Of a stretch of 64,000 nt of DNA, positions 25,998 to 33,313 are shown in pieces. Source of the DNA: Flaviflagellibacter deserti (GTDB lineage Bacteria; Pseudomonadota; Alphaproteobacteria; Rhizobiales; Methylopilaceae); contig NZ_JBHSJF010000006.1 of the NCBI RefSeq assembly GCF_042652085.1, forward strand, positions 1,658,528-1,722,527, read 5' to 3'. The number at the start of each line of letters is the position of its first letter. Within the stretch, counting starts at the first letter, position 1. Under the pieces are notes generated by a model. The model had not been told where the DNA came from, made no database searches, and worked only from the letters and a program-made list of their open reading frames with translations. The position numbers were made by a program, and so were the translations under genes.

Positions 25998-26023
25998 GGA
26001 ACTGCCGCGCTGCGACTTTCGTT
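25998..26023 (+). promoter_or_regulatory. EcfG-type general-stress promoter for the first SH3 gene
   Basis: GGAAC (25998-26002), 17 bases and CGTT (26020-26023) match the EcfG consensus perfectly. It lies 96 bases before the start codon at 26120. Confidence 0.72.
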
Positions 26024-26119
26024 GTGGTTCCATGGTGACGCGGCCGAACCGCGTCTGCCTTCACCCTGTCATTGCCGACTGCCAAGGGCAGATCGGCCAT
26101 GCTTCGGAGGAACTCCACA

Positions 26120-26980
26120 ATGATGTCCCCTAAAACGGCCGTCAGCGCATTGGCGCTGTTCCTCGCCTCGGCGGGCGCCGCGGCCGCCTTCCCGGCGACG
26201 GCGACCACCAGCCTGAATGTCCGCTCCGGCCCCGGCACGAATTTCGGCGTGGTCGATCAGCTTCAACCCGGCGATACGGTCGAAGTTACCGCGACACAGG
26301 GAAGCTGGTATCAGGTCAACGGGTCCGGCTGGGCGAGCGCCAACTATCTCTCCGGCGGCGGGACCGCAGCCGTGGAGCAGCCTTATTACGAGGATCCGGG
26401 ATATGACGGCGCCGATATCGCCTTCTATTACGGGTCGGACCCCTATTATTGGGACGACGGCGGTTATTACTGGTACTGGCGCGGCGGGCGTAGGCATCGC
26501 GTCGACTGGGATTGGTTCCGCGACCGCGATCGCAACGATTTCCGCTGGACCGATAATCGTCATCGGCGCGACTTCGATAACCGCTGGCGCGGCGACCGGT
26601 TCAGGGGTGACGGCCGCCAGCGGATCGTCCGAAGCGGCAGCGGTGAGTTCGGTGGCGACCGGCGGATCATACGCCGCAATACCGAGGGACCTGCCGTTGA
26701 AGGCCGTGGCCGATTCCGCGGCGAAGGTCAGGTACAGGCCGGACGAGATTCGGAAGGCGGCCCGGCGCCCGTAGTCCGCAGCGGCATGAGAGGCGGTGGC
26801 GAAGGTCGGTTACAGACCGGACGAGCTTCGACAAGTGGCCCGGCGCCTGTATTCCGCGGTGGAGAAGGACGCGGGCGCGGTAGCGGCGGCTTCAATGCCG
26901 GTCGAGGCGGCGGAGGCGGCGGCGGTGCACCGGTCTTCCGGTCCGGCGGCGGCGGCCAGGGTCGCGGCGGCGGCTATTGA
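26120..26980 (+). CDS. Exported SH3-domain protein with Tyr/Asp-rich and Gly/Arg-rich tail
   Basis: This 286-aa protein has a signal peptide (residues 1-22, ending AAAAF). A bacterial SH3 domain follows (about 25-80, TTSLNVRSGPGTNFGVVDQL), then a Tyr/Asp-rich stretch, a charged Arg/Asp section and a glycine-rich C-terminus. In the tail the motif GRxSxxGPAPVxR-like recurs about three times. The SH3 domain probably binds cell-wall peptides; the tail is likely disordered. The start at 26120 follows GGAGG. The neighbouring downstream gene is a paralogue, and both have EcfG-type promoters. Confidence 0.85.
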   Translation: MMSPKTAVSALALFLASAGAAAAFPATATTSLNVRSGPGTNFGVVDQLQPGDTVEVTATQGSWYQVNGSGWASANYLSGGGTAAVEQPYYEDPGYDGADIAFYYGSDPYYWDDGGYYWYWRGGRRHRVDWDWFRDRDRNDFRWTDNRHRRDFDNRWRGDRFRGDGRQRIVRSGSGEFGGDRRIIRRNTEGPAVEGRGRFRGEGQVQAGRDSEGGPAPVVRSGMRGGGEGRLQTGRASTSGPAPVFRGGEGRGRGSGGFNAGRGGGGGGGAPVFRSGGGGQGRGGGY

Positions 26981-27002
26981 CCCGTCATTGACACACCATG
27001 GT

Positions 27003-27028
27003 CCGCCGGCAATGCCGGCGGGCTTTTT
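27003..27028 (+). terminator. Rho-independent terminator of the first SH3 gene
   Basis: The stem CCGCCGGC/GCCGGCGG with loop AAT is followed by GC and five T, 22 bases after the stop codon. Confidence 0.85.
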
Positions 27029-27135
27029 CATGCCCGCATGCTACGCGCACGACGTTAGTAGAATGCGCTATCGCCATCTCATGAATTGGTCTCACATACT
27101 CAGGTAAACCGGTCACATACTTTGGGTTTACTCCC

Positions 27136-27160
27136 GGAACAGAGCACCTTTCTTCCCGTT
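27136..27160 (+). promoter_or_regulatory. EcfG-type general-stress promoter for the second SH3 gene
   Basis: GGAAC (27136-27140), 16 bases and CGTT (27157-27160) match the EcfG consensus perfectly. It lies 96 bases before the start at 27257, the same distance as in the paralogue. Confidence 0.75.
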
Positions 27161-27256
27161 CTCCTGCCGAGCCGACGTGCGGCGAAGACGCCAGACGAGT
27201 TCGTCTTCCTCCTCCGCCCCCAAGATCGCCGGTGCGATATGCAGGAGAGTTTTGTC

Positions 27257-27883
27257 ATGAAGTTTCTAAGTCTTGCCGGCAGCGCGCTAGCGCTCGTCTT
27301 CGTTTCAGCGACCGCGGCGGCTGCGTTTCCGGCGACGTCCACCGCGTCTGCCAATGTGCGCTCCGGTCCGGGTGCCACCTACAAGATCATTGATCATCTC
27401 GCGAACAATGCGGCCGTCGAGGCTGGTCCCTGCCAAGGCAGCTGGTGCCAGGTCGGCTCCGGCTGGGTGAAGCAGTCGCTTCTAGCGGCCGCGGCGCCCG
27501 CCTATCCCTCAACCTCATACTACGCTTACAACGAGCCCTACTATTATGACGACTACTATGACGACGATTATCCCTTCGACAATGGTCCCTTCTTCTTCGG
27601 TTTTCACCATCGTGGCTTTCACGGCCATCATGGCCATGACCACGGCTTCCCCGGTCATGGAATGGGTGCGGGCCACGGTCCGGTCGTCATAGGTCGGGCT
27701 TCGACCTTCGGACCGGCTCCGGGCATGGGCGGTCATTTCGAGGGAGGCGGCTTCGGCCACGGCGGCGGGTTCGGAGGCGGCGGCCACTTCGGCGGCGGCT
27801 TTGGTGGTGGCCACGGCGGCGGCGGTTTTGGCGGAGGCGGCTTCGGAGGCCATGGCGGCGGCGGTGGAGGCGGCCACCGTTAG
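27257..27883 (+). CDS. Exported SH3-domain protein with His/Gly-rich tail
   Basis: This 208-aa paralogue of the preceding gene has a signal peptide, an SH3 domain (ASANVRSGPGATYKIIDHL, about residues 30-80) with an extra Cys pair (GPCQGSWC), a Tyr/Asp run, and a His- and Gly-rich C-terminus. It shares a GRASTFGPAPG-like motif with its neighbour. The His-rich section could bind metal, which is only a guess. The ATG at 27257 follows GGAGAG. It ends before a terminator and is convergent with purB. Confidence 0.83.
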   Translation: MKFLSLAGSALALVFVSATAAAAFPATSTASANVRSGPGATYKIIDHLANNAAVEAGPCQGSWCQVGSGWVKQSLLAAAAPAYPSTSYYAYNEPYYYDDYYDDDYPFDNGPFFFGFHHRGFHGHHGHDHGFPGHGMGAGHGPVVIGRASTFGPAPGMGGHFEGGGFGHGGGFGGGGHFGGGFGGGHGGGGFGGGGFGGHGGGGGGGHR

Positions 27884-27895
27884 CCCTCAAATAGG

Positions 27896-27926
27896 AAACC
27901 CGCCGGGACTTTCCGGCGGGTTTTTC
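27896..27926 (+). terminator. Rho-independent terminator between SH3 gene and purB
   Basis: The stem AAACCCGCCGG/CCGGCGGGTTT with a short loop and T-run lies between the convergent genes. The A-run on the left lets it serve purB on the minus strand as well. Confidence 0.9.
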
Positions 27927-27932
27927 GCAGGT

Positions 27933-29240
27933 TCAGCTCTTGCCGAACACGCGCCTGAAGATCGCGTCGACCTGCTTGAAGTGGTAGCTGAGATCGAACA
28001 GGGCTTCGAGTTCGGCGCCGGACAGATAGGCCGTTACGTCCGGGTCGGCCTTGAGCAGCGCCAGGAAGTCTCCTTCCCCGCGCCAGACCGGCATCGCATT
28101 GCGCTGAACCAGTTTGTAGGAGTCCTCGCGGCTTGCGCCCTTCTGCGTCAGCGCCAGCAGCACGCGCTGCGAATGGACGAGCCCGCCGAGCAGATCGAGA
28201 TTCTTCTGCATCCGCTCAGGATAGACGACGAGATTCTCGACCACGCCGGCCAGCCGCGACAGCGCGAAATCGAGCGTCACCGTCGAATCCGGACCGATCA
28301 TGCGTTCGACCGAGGAATGGGAGATGTCGCGCTCATGCCAGAGACCGACATTCTCCATGGCCGGGATCGAATAGGCGCGGACCATGCGGGCGAGTCCGGT
28401 GAGGTTTTCAGTCAGGACCGGATTGCGCTTGTGCGGCATGGCCGACGAGCCCTTCTGGCCGGGCGAGAAATATTCCTCCGCCTCAAGCACTTCGGTGCGC
28501 TGCATGTGCCGAACTTCGAGCGCCAGACGCTCGACCGATGAGGCGACCACGGCGAGCGCAGCAAAGAAAGCGGCGTGACGGTCGCGCGGGATGACCTGCG
28601 TGGAAACCGGCTCGACGTTGAGGCCGAGCTTCGCCGCGACATGCTCCTCGACGCGCGGGTCGATGTTCGCAAAGGTGCCGACGGCGCCCGAAATCGCGAC
28701 GGTCGATACCTCATCCTTCGCCGCGACGAGGCGGGCGCGGGCGCGGGTGAATTCGGCGAAATAGGTCGCGAGCTTGAGGCCGAAAGTCACCGGCTCGGCA
28801 TGGATGCCGTGCGAGCGGCCGATGGCCGGCGTCATCTTGTGTTCGAAAGCGCGCTTCTCGATCGCGGCCAGCAGGCGGTCGACATCGGCGATGAGGATGT
28901 CGGCCGCGCGCGTCAGCTGGATGTTGAAGCAGGTGTCGAGCACGTCCGAGGACGTCATGCCCTGATGGACGAAGCGGGCATCGTCGCCGACGAATTCGGC
29001 GAGATGAGTCAGGAAGGCGATGACGTCGTGCTTGGTCTCGCGCTCGATCTCGTCAATCCGCGCGACATTGAACTCGGCCTTGCCGCCCTTCTCCCAGATC
29101 GTCGCCGCCGCGCTCTTCGGAATAACGCCGATCTCGGCCAGAGCGTCGGCGGCATGGGCCTCGATCTCGAACCAGATGCGGAAGCGGGTCTCGGGCGACC
29201 ATATGGCCGCCATCTCGGGTCGGGAATAACGGGGGATCAT
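27933..29240 (-). CDS. purB: Adenylosuccinate lyase PurB
   Basis: This 435-aa enzyme acts twice in purine synthesis, cleaving SAICAR to AICAR and adenylosuccinate to AMP. The fumarase-superfamily signature GSSAMPHKRNP is intact, and the catalytic His lies in GRSHGIHAEPVTFG. The N-terminus IPRYSRPEMAAIWS is typical. It lies upstream of the SH3 and zeta genes, completing a spread-out purine region. Confidence 0.98.
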   Translation of the reverse strand: MIPRYSRPEMAAIWSPETRFRIWFEIEAHAADALAEIGVIPKSAAATIWEKGGKAEFNVARIDEIERETKHDVIAFLTHLAEFVGDDARFVHQGMTSSDVLDTCFNIQLTRAADILIADVDRLLAAIEKRAFEHKMTPAIGRSHGIHAEPVTFGLKLATYFAEFTRARARLVAAKDEVSTVAISGAVGTFANIDPRVEEHVAAKLGLNVEPVSTQVIPRDRHAAFFAALAVVASSVERLALEVRHMQRTEVLEAEEYFSPGQKGSSAMPHKRNPVLTENLTGLARMVRAYSIPAMENVGLWHERDISHSSVERMIGPDSTVTLDFALSRLAGVVENLVVYPERMQKNLDLLGGLVHSQRVLLALTQKGASREDSYKLVQRNAMPVWRGEGDFLALLKADPDVTAYLSGAELEALFDLSYHFKQVDAIFRRVFGKS

Positions 29241-29259
29241 CTCGTCTTTCCTTTCTGGG

Positions 29260-29356
29260 CCTCATCCTGAGCCGCGCGCAGCGCGTGTCGAAGGAGGGTC
29301 ACGAACTCAGACTTGCCGCCATCCTTCGACAGGTGCACTGCGTGCACGGCTAAGCA
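29260..29356. repeat. REP-like palindromic repeat (CCTCATCCTGAGCC family), copy 1
   Basis: The element begins CCTCATCCTGAGCC and contains TGTCGAAGGA with the matching TCCTTCGACA, then GTGCACTGCGTGCAC. The first 14 bases and the TCGAAGGA pair recur in copy 2 at 36682-36787. It lies between purB and rpe. The region has no gene. Confidence 0.7.
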
Positions 29357-29370
29357 TGGGGCCGGAGAAC

Positions 29371-30036
29371 TTATTTCGCCGCCTCGGCAGCATTTCTGAT
29401 CGCCGCGATCTTGTCGGCATAACCGGTGCCGCCGCCGAACACCGCCGAGCCCGCGACGAGCACATTGCCGCCGGCAGCGGCGCAGGCGCCGGCCGTTTCC
29501 GGAGTCACGCCGCCATCGATGACGATGTCTACCGTGCGGCCGGCGAGCATCGCGCGGATCTGTGCGATCTTCGGCAGCTGGGACTGGATGAAGCTCTGGC
29601 CGCCGAAACCGGGGTTCACGGTCATGACGAGAATCTCGTCGACGTCGTCGAGAATGTTTACCAGATGCTCGATCGGCGTTGCGGGATTGATCGCGGCGCC
29701 GGCGCGCTTGCCGAGCTTCCTGATCGTCTGCAGCGAGCGATGGAGATGAGGACCCGCCTCGACATGGACCGAGATCGCATCGGCACCGGCCTCGGCGAAG
29801 GCTTCGAGATAGGGATCGGCGGGCATGATCATCAGATGCACGTCGAGCGGCTTCGACGTGTGGCGGCGCACCGCCCGGACGACCTCTGGACCGAACGTAA
29901 TGTTCGGCACGAAGTGGCCGTCCATGACGTCGATGTGGATCCAGTCCGCGCCAGCCTGATCGACCGCACGAACCTCGTCGCCGAACCGTGCGAAATCGGC
30001 GGCTAGGATCGAAGGAGCTATGAGGATATCCGGCAT
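29371..30036 (-). CDS. rpe: Ribulose-phosphate 3-epimerase
   Basis: This 221-aa TIM-barrel enzyme interconverts ribulose 5-phosphate and xylulose 5-phosphate. Metal and active-site motifs are present: IHIDVMDGHFVPN, DVHLMI, MTVNPGFGGQ and DIVIDGGV. The length is typical. It may serve the pentose phosphate or Calvin cycle; the window does not tell which. Confidence 0.97.
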   Translation of the reverse strand: MPDILIAPSILAADFARFGDEVRAVDQAGADWIHIDVMDGHFVPNITFGPEVVRAVRRHTSKPLDVHLMIMPADPYLEAFAEAGADAISVHVEAGPHLHRSLQTIRKLGKRAGAAINPATPIEHLVNILDDVDEILVMTVNPGFGGQSFIQSQLPKIAQIRAMLAGRTVDIVIDGGVTPETAGACAAAGGNVLVAGSAVFGGGTGYADKIAAIRNAAEAAK

Positions 30037-30075
30037 GCCCGGGCGATTAGCACGGCGGCTTGCACAGCGCCACGC

Positions 30076-30909
30076 TCAAACCTCGTCGCCCTCAATATGC
30101 TCCTCGATCTGCTGCAATCGCCTGCGCTCGCGGCGGGAAGGACCGCGCCCGCCCTCCTCCAGCGCCGCGACCACGCCGTGGAGTGTGCGGATGTCCTGCT
30201 CGGACAGGCCCAGCCGATGGAAGATGTTGCGCAGGTTCCGGATCATGATCGACTTGCGGTCGACCGGATAAAAGAACCCTGCCCGCTCCAGCGCGCCCTC
30301 GATATGTGAGAAGAAGGACAGGAGATGCTGTTTCTGTGCCGGCGGCGACTGCTGCGGCATGTCGAAGGGCAGCGCATTGCCGGTCGCGGCCTTGAACCAT
30401 TCGTAACCGACGAGCAGCACCGCCTGAGCGAGGTTCAGACTGGCGAAGGCCGGATTGACCGGAAAAGTGAGAACGCGATCAGCGAGCGAAACCTCGTCGT
30501 TCTCGAGGCCGGTTCGCTCACGGCCGAACAGGATACCGCTCTTGATGCCCTCGGCCTGAAGCGCGTTGACGCGAGCGATCGCCTCGCTTGGGGCATCCAC
30601 CGGCTTGGCTTGGCCGCGTTCGCGGGCGGTCGTTGCGAAAAGCAGGCCGAGATCGGCGACCGCCTCCTCCAACGTCTCGAAGACTTGTGCGCCGTCGAGG
30701 ACCTGCACCGCGCCGGACGCCATGGCACGCGCCTTCGGATGCGGGAATTTCGTCTGCGGCCTCACGAGGCGCAGATCGGCCAGTCCGAAATTGGTCATCG
30801 CCCGCGCCGCAGCGCCGATATTCTCGGGCATCTGCGGTTCAACGAGGATGATCGCCGGACCGGCCATGCCGAGATTCATCTTGCTGCTGTCGGTTCCGGC
30901 GCCGCTCAT
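30076..30909 (-). CDS. trmJ: tRNA (Cm32/Um32) methyltransferase TrmJ family
   Basis: This 277-aa SPOUT (SpoU/TrmH) methyltransferase has the conserved PAIILVEPQMPENIGAAARA, FGRERTGLENDEV and FASLNLAQAVLLVGYEW blocks, which form the SAM knot. A C-terminal helical extension (about residues 200-277) is typical of TrmJ. It should 2'-O-methylate position 32 of tRNAs. It is divergent from icd. The exact target is inferred by family. Confidence 0.88.
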   Translation of the reverse strand: MSGAGTDSSKMNLGMAGPAIILVEPQMPENIGAAARAMTNFGLADLRLVRPQTKFPHPKARAMASGAVQVLDGAQVFETLEEAVADLGLLFATTARERGQAKPVDAPSEAIARVNALQAEGIKSGILFGRERTGLENDEVSLADRVLTFPVNPAFASLNLAQAVLLVGYEWFKAATGNALPFDMPQQSPPAQKQHLLSFFSHIEGALERAGFFYPVDRKSIMIRNLRNIFHRLGLSEQDIRTLHGVVAALEEGGRGPSRRERRRLQQIEEHIEGDEV

Positions 30910-31040
30910 CCGCTACTCCTGGCCTCCGCTCCATGGCGAAGCCCGCAAAAGTGAATTCAATTTTCTGGCCCCGCTTGCGCACGGGATCACGCGCGGTTGA
31001 TATAGCGCCCCGCACGAACAGGTGAGAAAGGCTTCTTCAG

Positions 31041-32255
31041 ATGGCGAAAATCAAGGTCGCGAATCCGGTCGTAGAACTCGATGGCGACGAGATGACCCGA
31101 ATCATCTGGCAGCTCATCAAGGACAAGCTGATCCACCCCTACCTCGATTTGGATCTCGAATATTACGATCTCGGCCTGCCGCACCGCGAAGCTACCAAGG
31201 ACCAGGTGACTGTCGACGCCGCGAACGCGATCAAGAAGCACGGCGTCGGCGTGAAATGCGCGACCATCACGCCCGACAATACGCGCATGAGCGAATACAA
31301 TCTCACCGAGATGTGGCGCTCGCCGAACGGCACGATCCGCAACATCCTCGGCGGCGTCATCTTCCGCGAACCGATCATCTGCAAGAACGTGCCGCGCCTC
31401 GTACCCGGCTGGACGCAGCCGATCATCATCGGCCGCCACGCCTATGGCGACCAGTACCGTGCGACCGACTTCCTGTTCCCGGGCAAGGGCACGCTGACGC
31501 TGAAATTCGTCGGCGAGGACGGCTCGGTCATCGAGCGCGAAGTGTTCCAGGCGCCAGGCGCCGGCGTGACGCTCGCGATGTACAACCTCGACGAATCGAT
31601 CAAGGAATTCGCCCGCGCTTCGCTCAATTACGGCCTCGCCCGCGGATATCCGGTCTACCTGTCGACTAAGGACACGATCCTCAAGAAGTACGACGGACGC
31701 TTCAAGGACATCTTCCAGGAGATCTACGATTCCGAGTTCAAGTCGGAGTTCGAGAAGAAGAAGATCCACTACGAGCACCGCCTGATCGACGACATGGTCG
31801 CATCCGCGCTGAAATGGTCCGGCGGCTATGTCTGGGCGTGCAAGAACTATGATGGCGACGTGCAGTCCGACACCGTGGCGCAGGGCTTCGGCTCGCTCGG
31901 CCTGATGACGTCGGTTCTGATGACACCGGACGGCCAGACGGTCGAGGCGGAAGCGGCGCATGGCACCGTGACGCGCCATTACCGCGAGCATCAGAAGGGC
32001 AAGGAGACCTCGACCAATTCGATGGCCTCGATCTTCGCCTGGACCCGCGGCCTCGCGCACCGCGCCAAGCTCGACAACAATGCCGACCTCAAGGGATTCG
32101 CCGAGACGCTTGAGACGGTCTGCATCCGCACCGTCGAGTCCGGCTACATGACCAAGGACCTCGCCCTCCTCGTCGGCCCGGACCAGGGCTGGCTCTCGAC
32201 CACGGGCTTCCTCGACAAGATCGATGAGAACCTGAAGAAGGTCATGGCCTCGTAG
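31041..32255 (+). CDS. icd: NADP-dependent isocitrate dehydrogenase
   Basis: This 404-aa TCA-cycle enzyme converts isocitrate to 2-oxoglutarate. It belongs to the eukaryote-like homodimeric group usual in alphaproteobacteria, with the start KIKVANPVVELDGDEMTR, the substrate motif TSTNSMASIFAW and the nucleotide region AAHGTVTRHYR. It is followed after seven bases by a perfect 17-bp inverted repeat that also covers the start of the next gene. Confidence 0.97.
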   Translation: MAKIKVANPVVELDGDEMTRIIWQLIKDKLIHPYLDLDLEYYDLGLPHREATKDQVTVDAANAIKKHGVGVKCATITPDNTRMSEYNLTEMWRSPNGTIRNILGGVIFREPIICKNVPRLVPGWTQPIIIGRHAYGDQYRATDFLFPGKGTLTLKFVGEDGSVIEREVFQAPGAGVTLAMYNLDESIKEFARASLNYGLARGYPVYLSTKDTILKKYDGRFKDIFQEIYDSEFKSEFEKKKIHYEHRLIDDMVASALKWSGGYVWACKNYDGDVQSDTVAQGFGSLGLMTSVLMTPDGQTVEAEAAHGTVTRHYREHQKGKETSTNSMASIFAWTRGLAHRAKLDNNADLKGFAETLETVCIRTVESGYMTKDLALLVGPDQGWLSTTGFLDKIDENLKKVMAS

Positions 32256-32262
32256 GAACCGA

Positions 32263-32297
32263 TGCGGCCTCCTCGCGATTATCGCGAGGAGGCCGCA
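32263..32297 (+). promoter_or_regulatory. 17-bp perfect hairpin sequestering the ribosome site of the b561 gene
   Basis: TGCGGCCTCCTCGCGAT (32263-32279) and its exact complement (32281-32297) are separated by one base. The right arm contains GAGGAGG, the only good ribosome-binding site for the ATG at 32299. In mRNA it should hide that site. There is no T-run, so it is a weak intrinsic terminator; it may protect the icd 3' end and restrict translation of the downstream gene. Confidence 0.75.
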
Positions 32298-32298
32298 C

Positions 32299-32799
32299 AT
32301 GGCTACGATTGCCGAACAAGTCTATCCGCGCCAGCTTCGCGCCTTGCACTGGACGGTCGTCGCGCTGGTGATCGTCCAGCTTTTCTCGGCCGATTGGATG
32401 GAAGACTTCTTCCGCCGCGCCGAGCACCTCCCGCTCGGCACCCTTCCGGACACCGCCGGATCCGCGCTTCATGCGCTCTCCGGTGCGACCATCCTCATCC
32501 TGATGGCGGTGCGGTTCCTGATCCGCCTGAAATACGGGACGCCGCCGTTGCCGAGCGACCTGCCGCGCGGGCTGCAGCTTCTCGCGCTGACCAACCACTT
32601 CGCCTTCTATGCCGTGCTAGTCCTTATGCCGCTGACGGGCCTGTCAGCTCTGATGTTCGCCCGCGATCTTGGGGCCGTGCACGAAGCCCTGAAGAACGTC
32701 CTCTACGTTCTCGTCGGGCTGCATCTGGCAGGCGTCGCCTTCCACATGTTCGTGCTGCGCGATGGCCTGCTCTGGCGGATGCTGGTCATCCGCCGCTGA
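32299..32799 (+). CDS. Cytochrome b561 family protein
   Basis: This 166-aa inner-membrane di-heme cytochrome has four hydrophobic helices. Candidate heme ligands are His in RALHWTVV, SALHALSG, LTNHFAFY and LVGLHLAGVAFH. The family moves electrons between quinol and periplasmic or oxygen-related acceptors. It begins one base after a perfect hairpin that contains its ribosome site, directly downstream of icd. Confidence 0.9.
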   Translation: MATIAEQVYPRQLRALHWTVVALVIVQLFSADWMEDFFRRAEHLPLGTLPDTAGSALHALSGATILILMAVRFLIRLKYGTPPLPSDLPRGLQLLALTNHFAFYAVLVLMPLTGLSALMFARDLGAVHEALKNVLYVLVGLHLAGVAFHMFVLRDGLLWRMLVIRR

Positions 32800-32812
32800 G
32801 CGAAGATGTTGC

Positions 32813-33187
32813 CTAGAGCGCGGAACCGCCGATCCACCAGGTATTGCCGGCGACGTCGCGAACGCCGGCGCGACGGTCGCCGTCCTGCTGGTTCGCCGGC
32901 TCCTGCACCGGGATGCCGCCATGATCGAGCGCGCGCTGATACGCGGCATCGACGTCATCGACATAGACGTGAAGCCAGACCGGGAAGCTCGGCCATTGCT
33001 CGGTGCCGTCGGCGACCATGATGGTTGAATCGCCGACGCGGACCGAGGCGTGCATCAGCGTGCCGTCGTCGCGGTCGTAGCGCAGGATGACCTCACCGCC
33101 GAAGACCTCGCGGATGAACTCGATCACCCGGGGAGCATCCCAGGCCATCATGTATACGGAAACGGTGGAGTGGCCTTTTCTCGGCAT
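32813..33187 (-). CDS. VOC-superfamily (glyoxalase/PhnB-like) protein
   Basis: This 124-aa protein has two beta-alpha-beta-beta-beta modules of the vicinal oxygen chelate fold, with VYMMAWDAPRVIEFIREVFG and VDDVDAAYQRALDHGG, and ends in DVAGNTWWIG. The PhnB-like type often lacks known enzymatic activity. The start at 33187 was preferred over a frame 15 codons longer because it fits the fold. It is convergent with the b561 gene with 13 bases between them. Confidence 0.85.
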   Translation of the reverse strand: MPRKGHSTVSVYMMAWDAPRVIEFIREVFGGEVILRYDRDDGTLMHASVRVGDSTIMVADGTEQWPSFPVWLHVYVDDVDAAYQRALDHGGIPVQEPANQQDGDRRAGVRDVAGNTWWIGGSAL

Positions 33188-33313
33188 GACATCCTCGAAC
33201 GCGGAAACAATCTCGCGATCACAGGGCATCAACGAGACAGGGACGTGACGGTTCGCTTGCGAACCGCCCTACCCTACGGATTGATGAGTGCGTCGGCCAC
33301 CCCCGACGGTACG

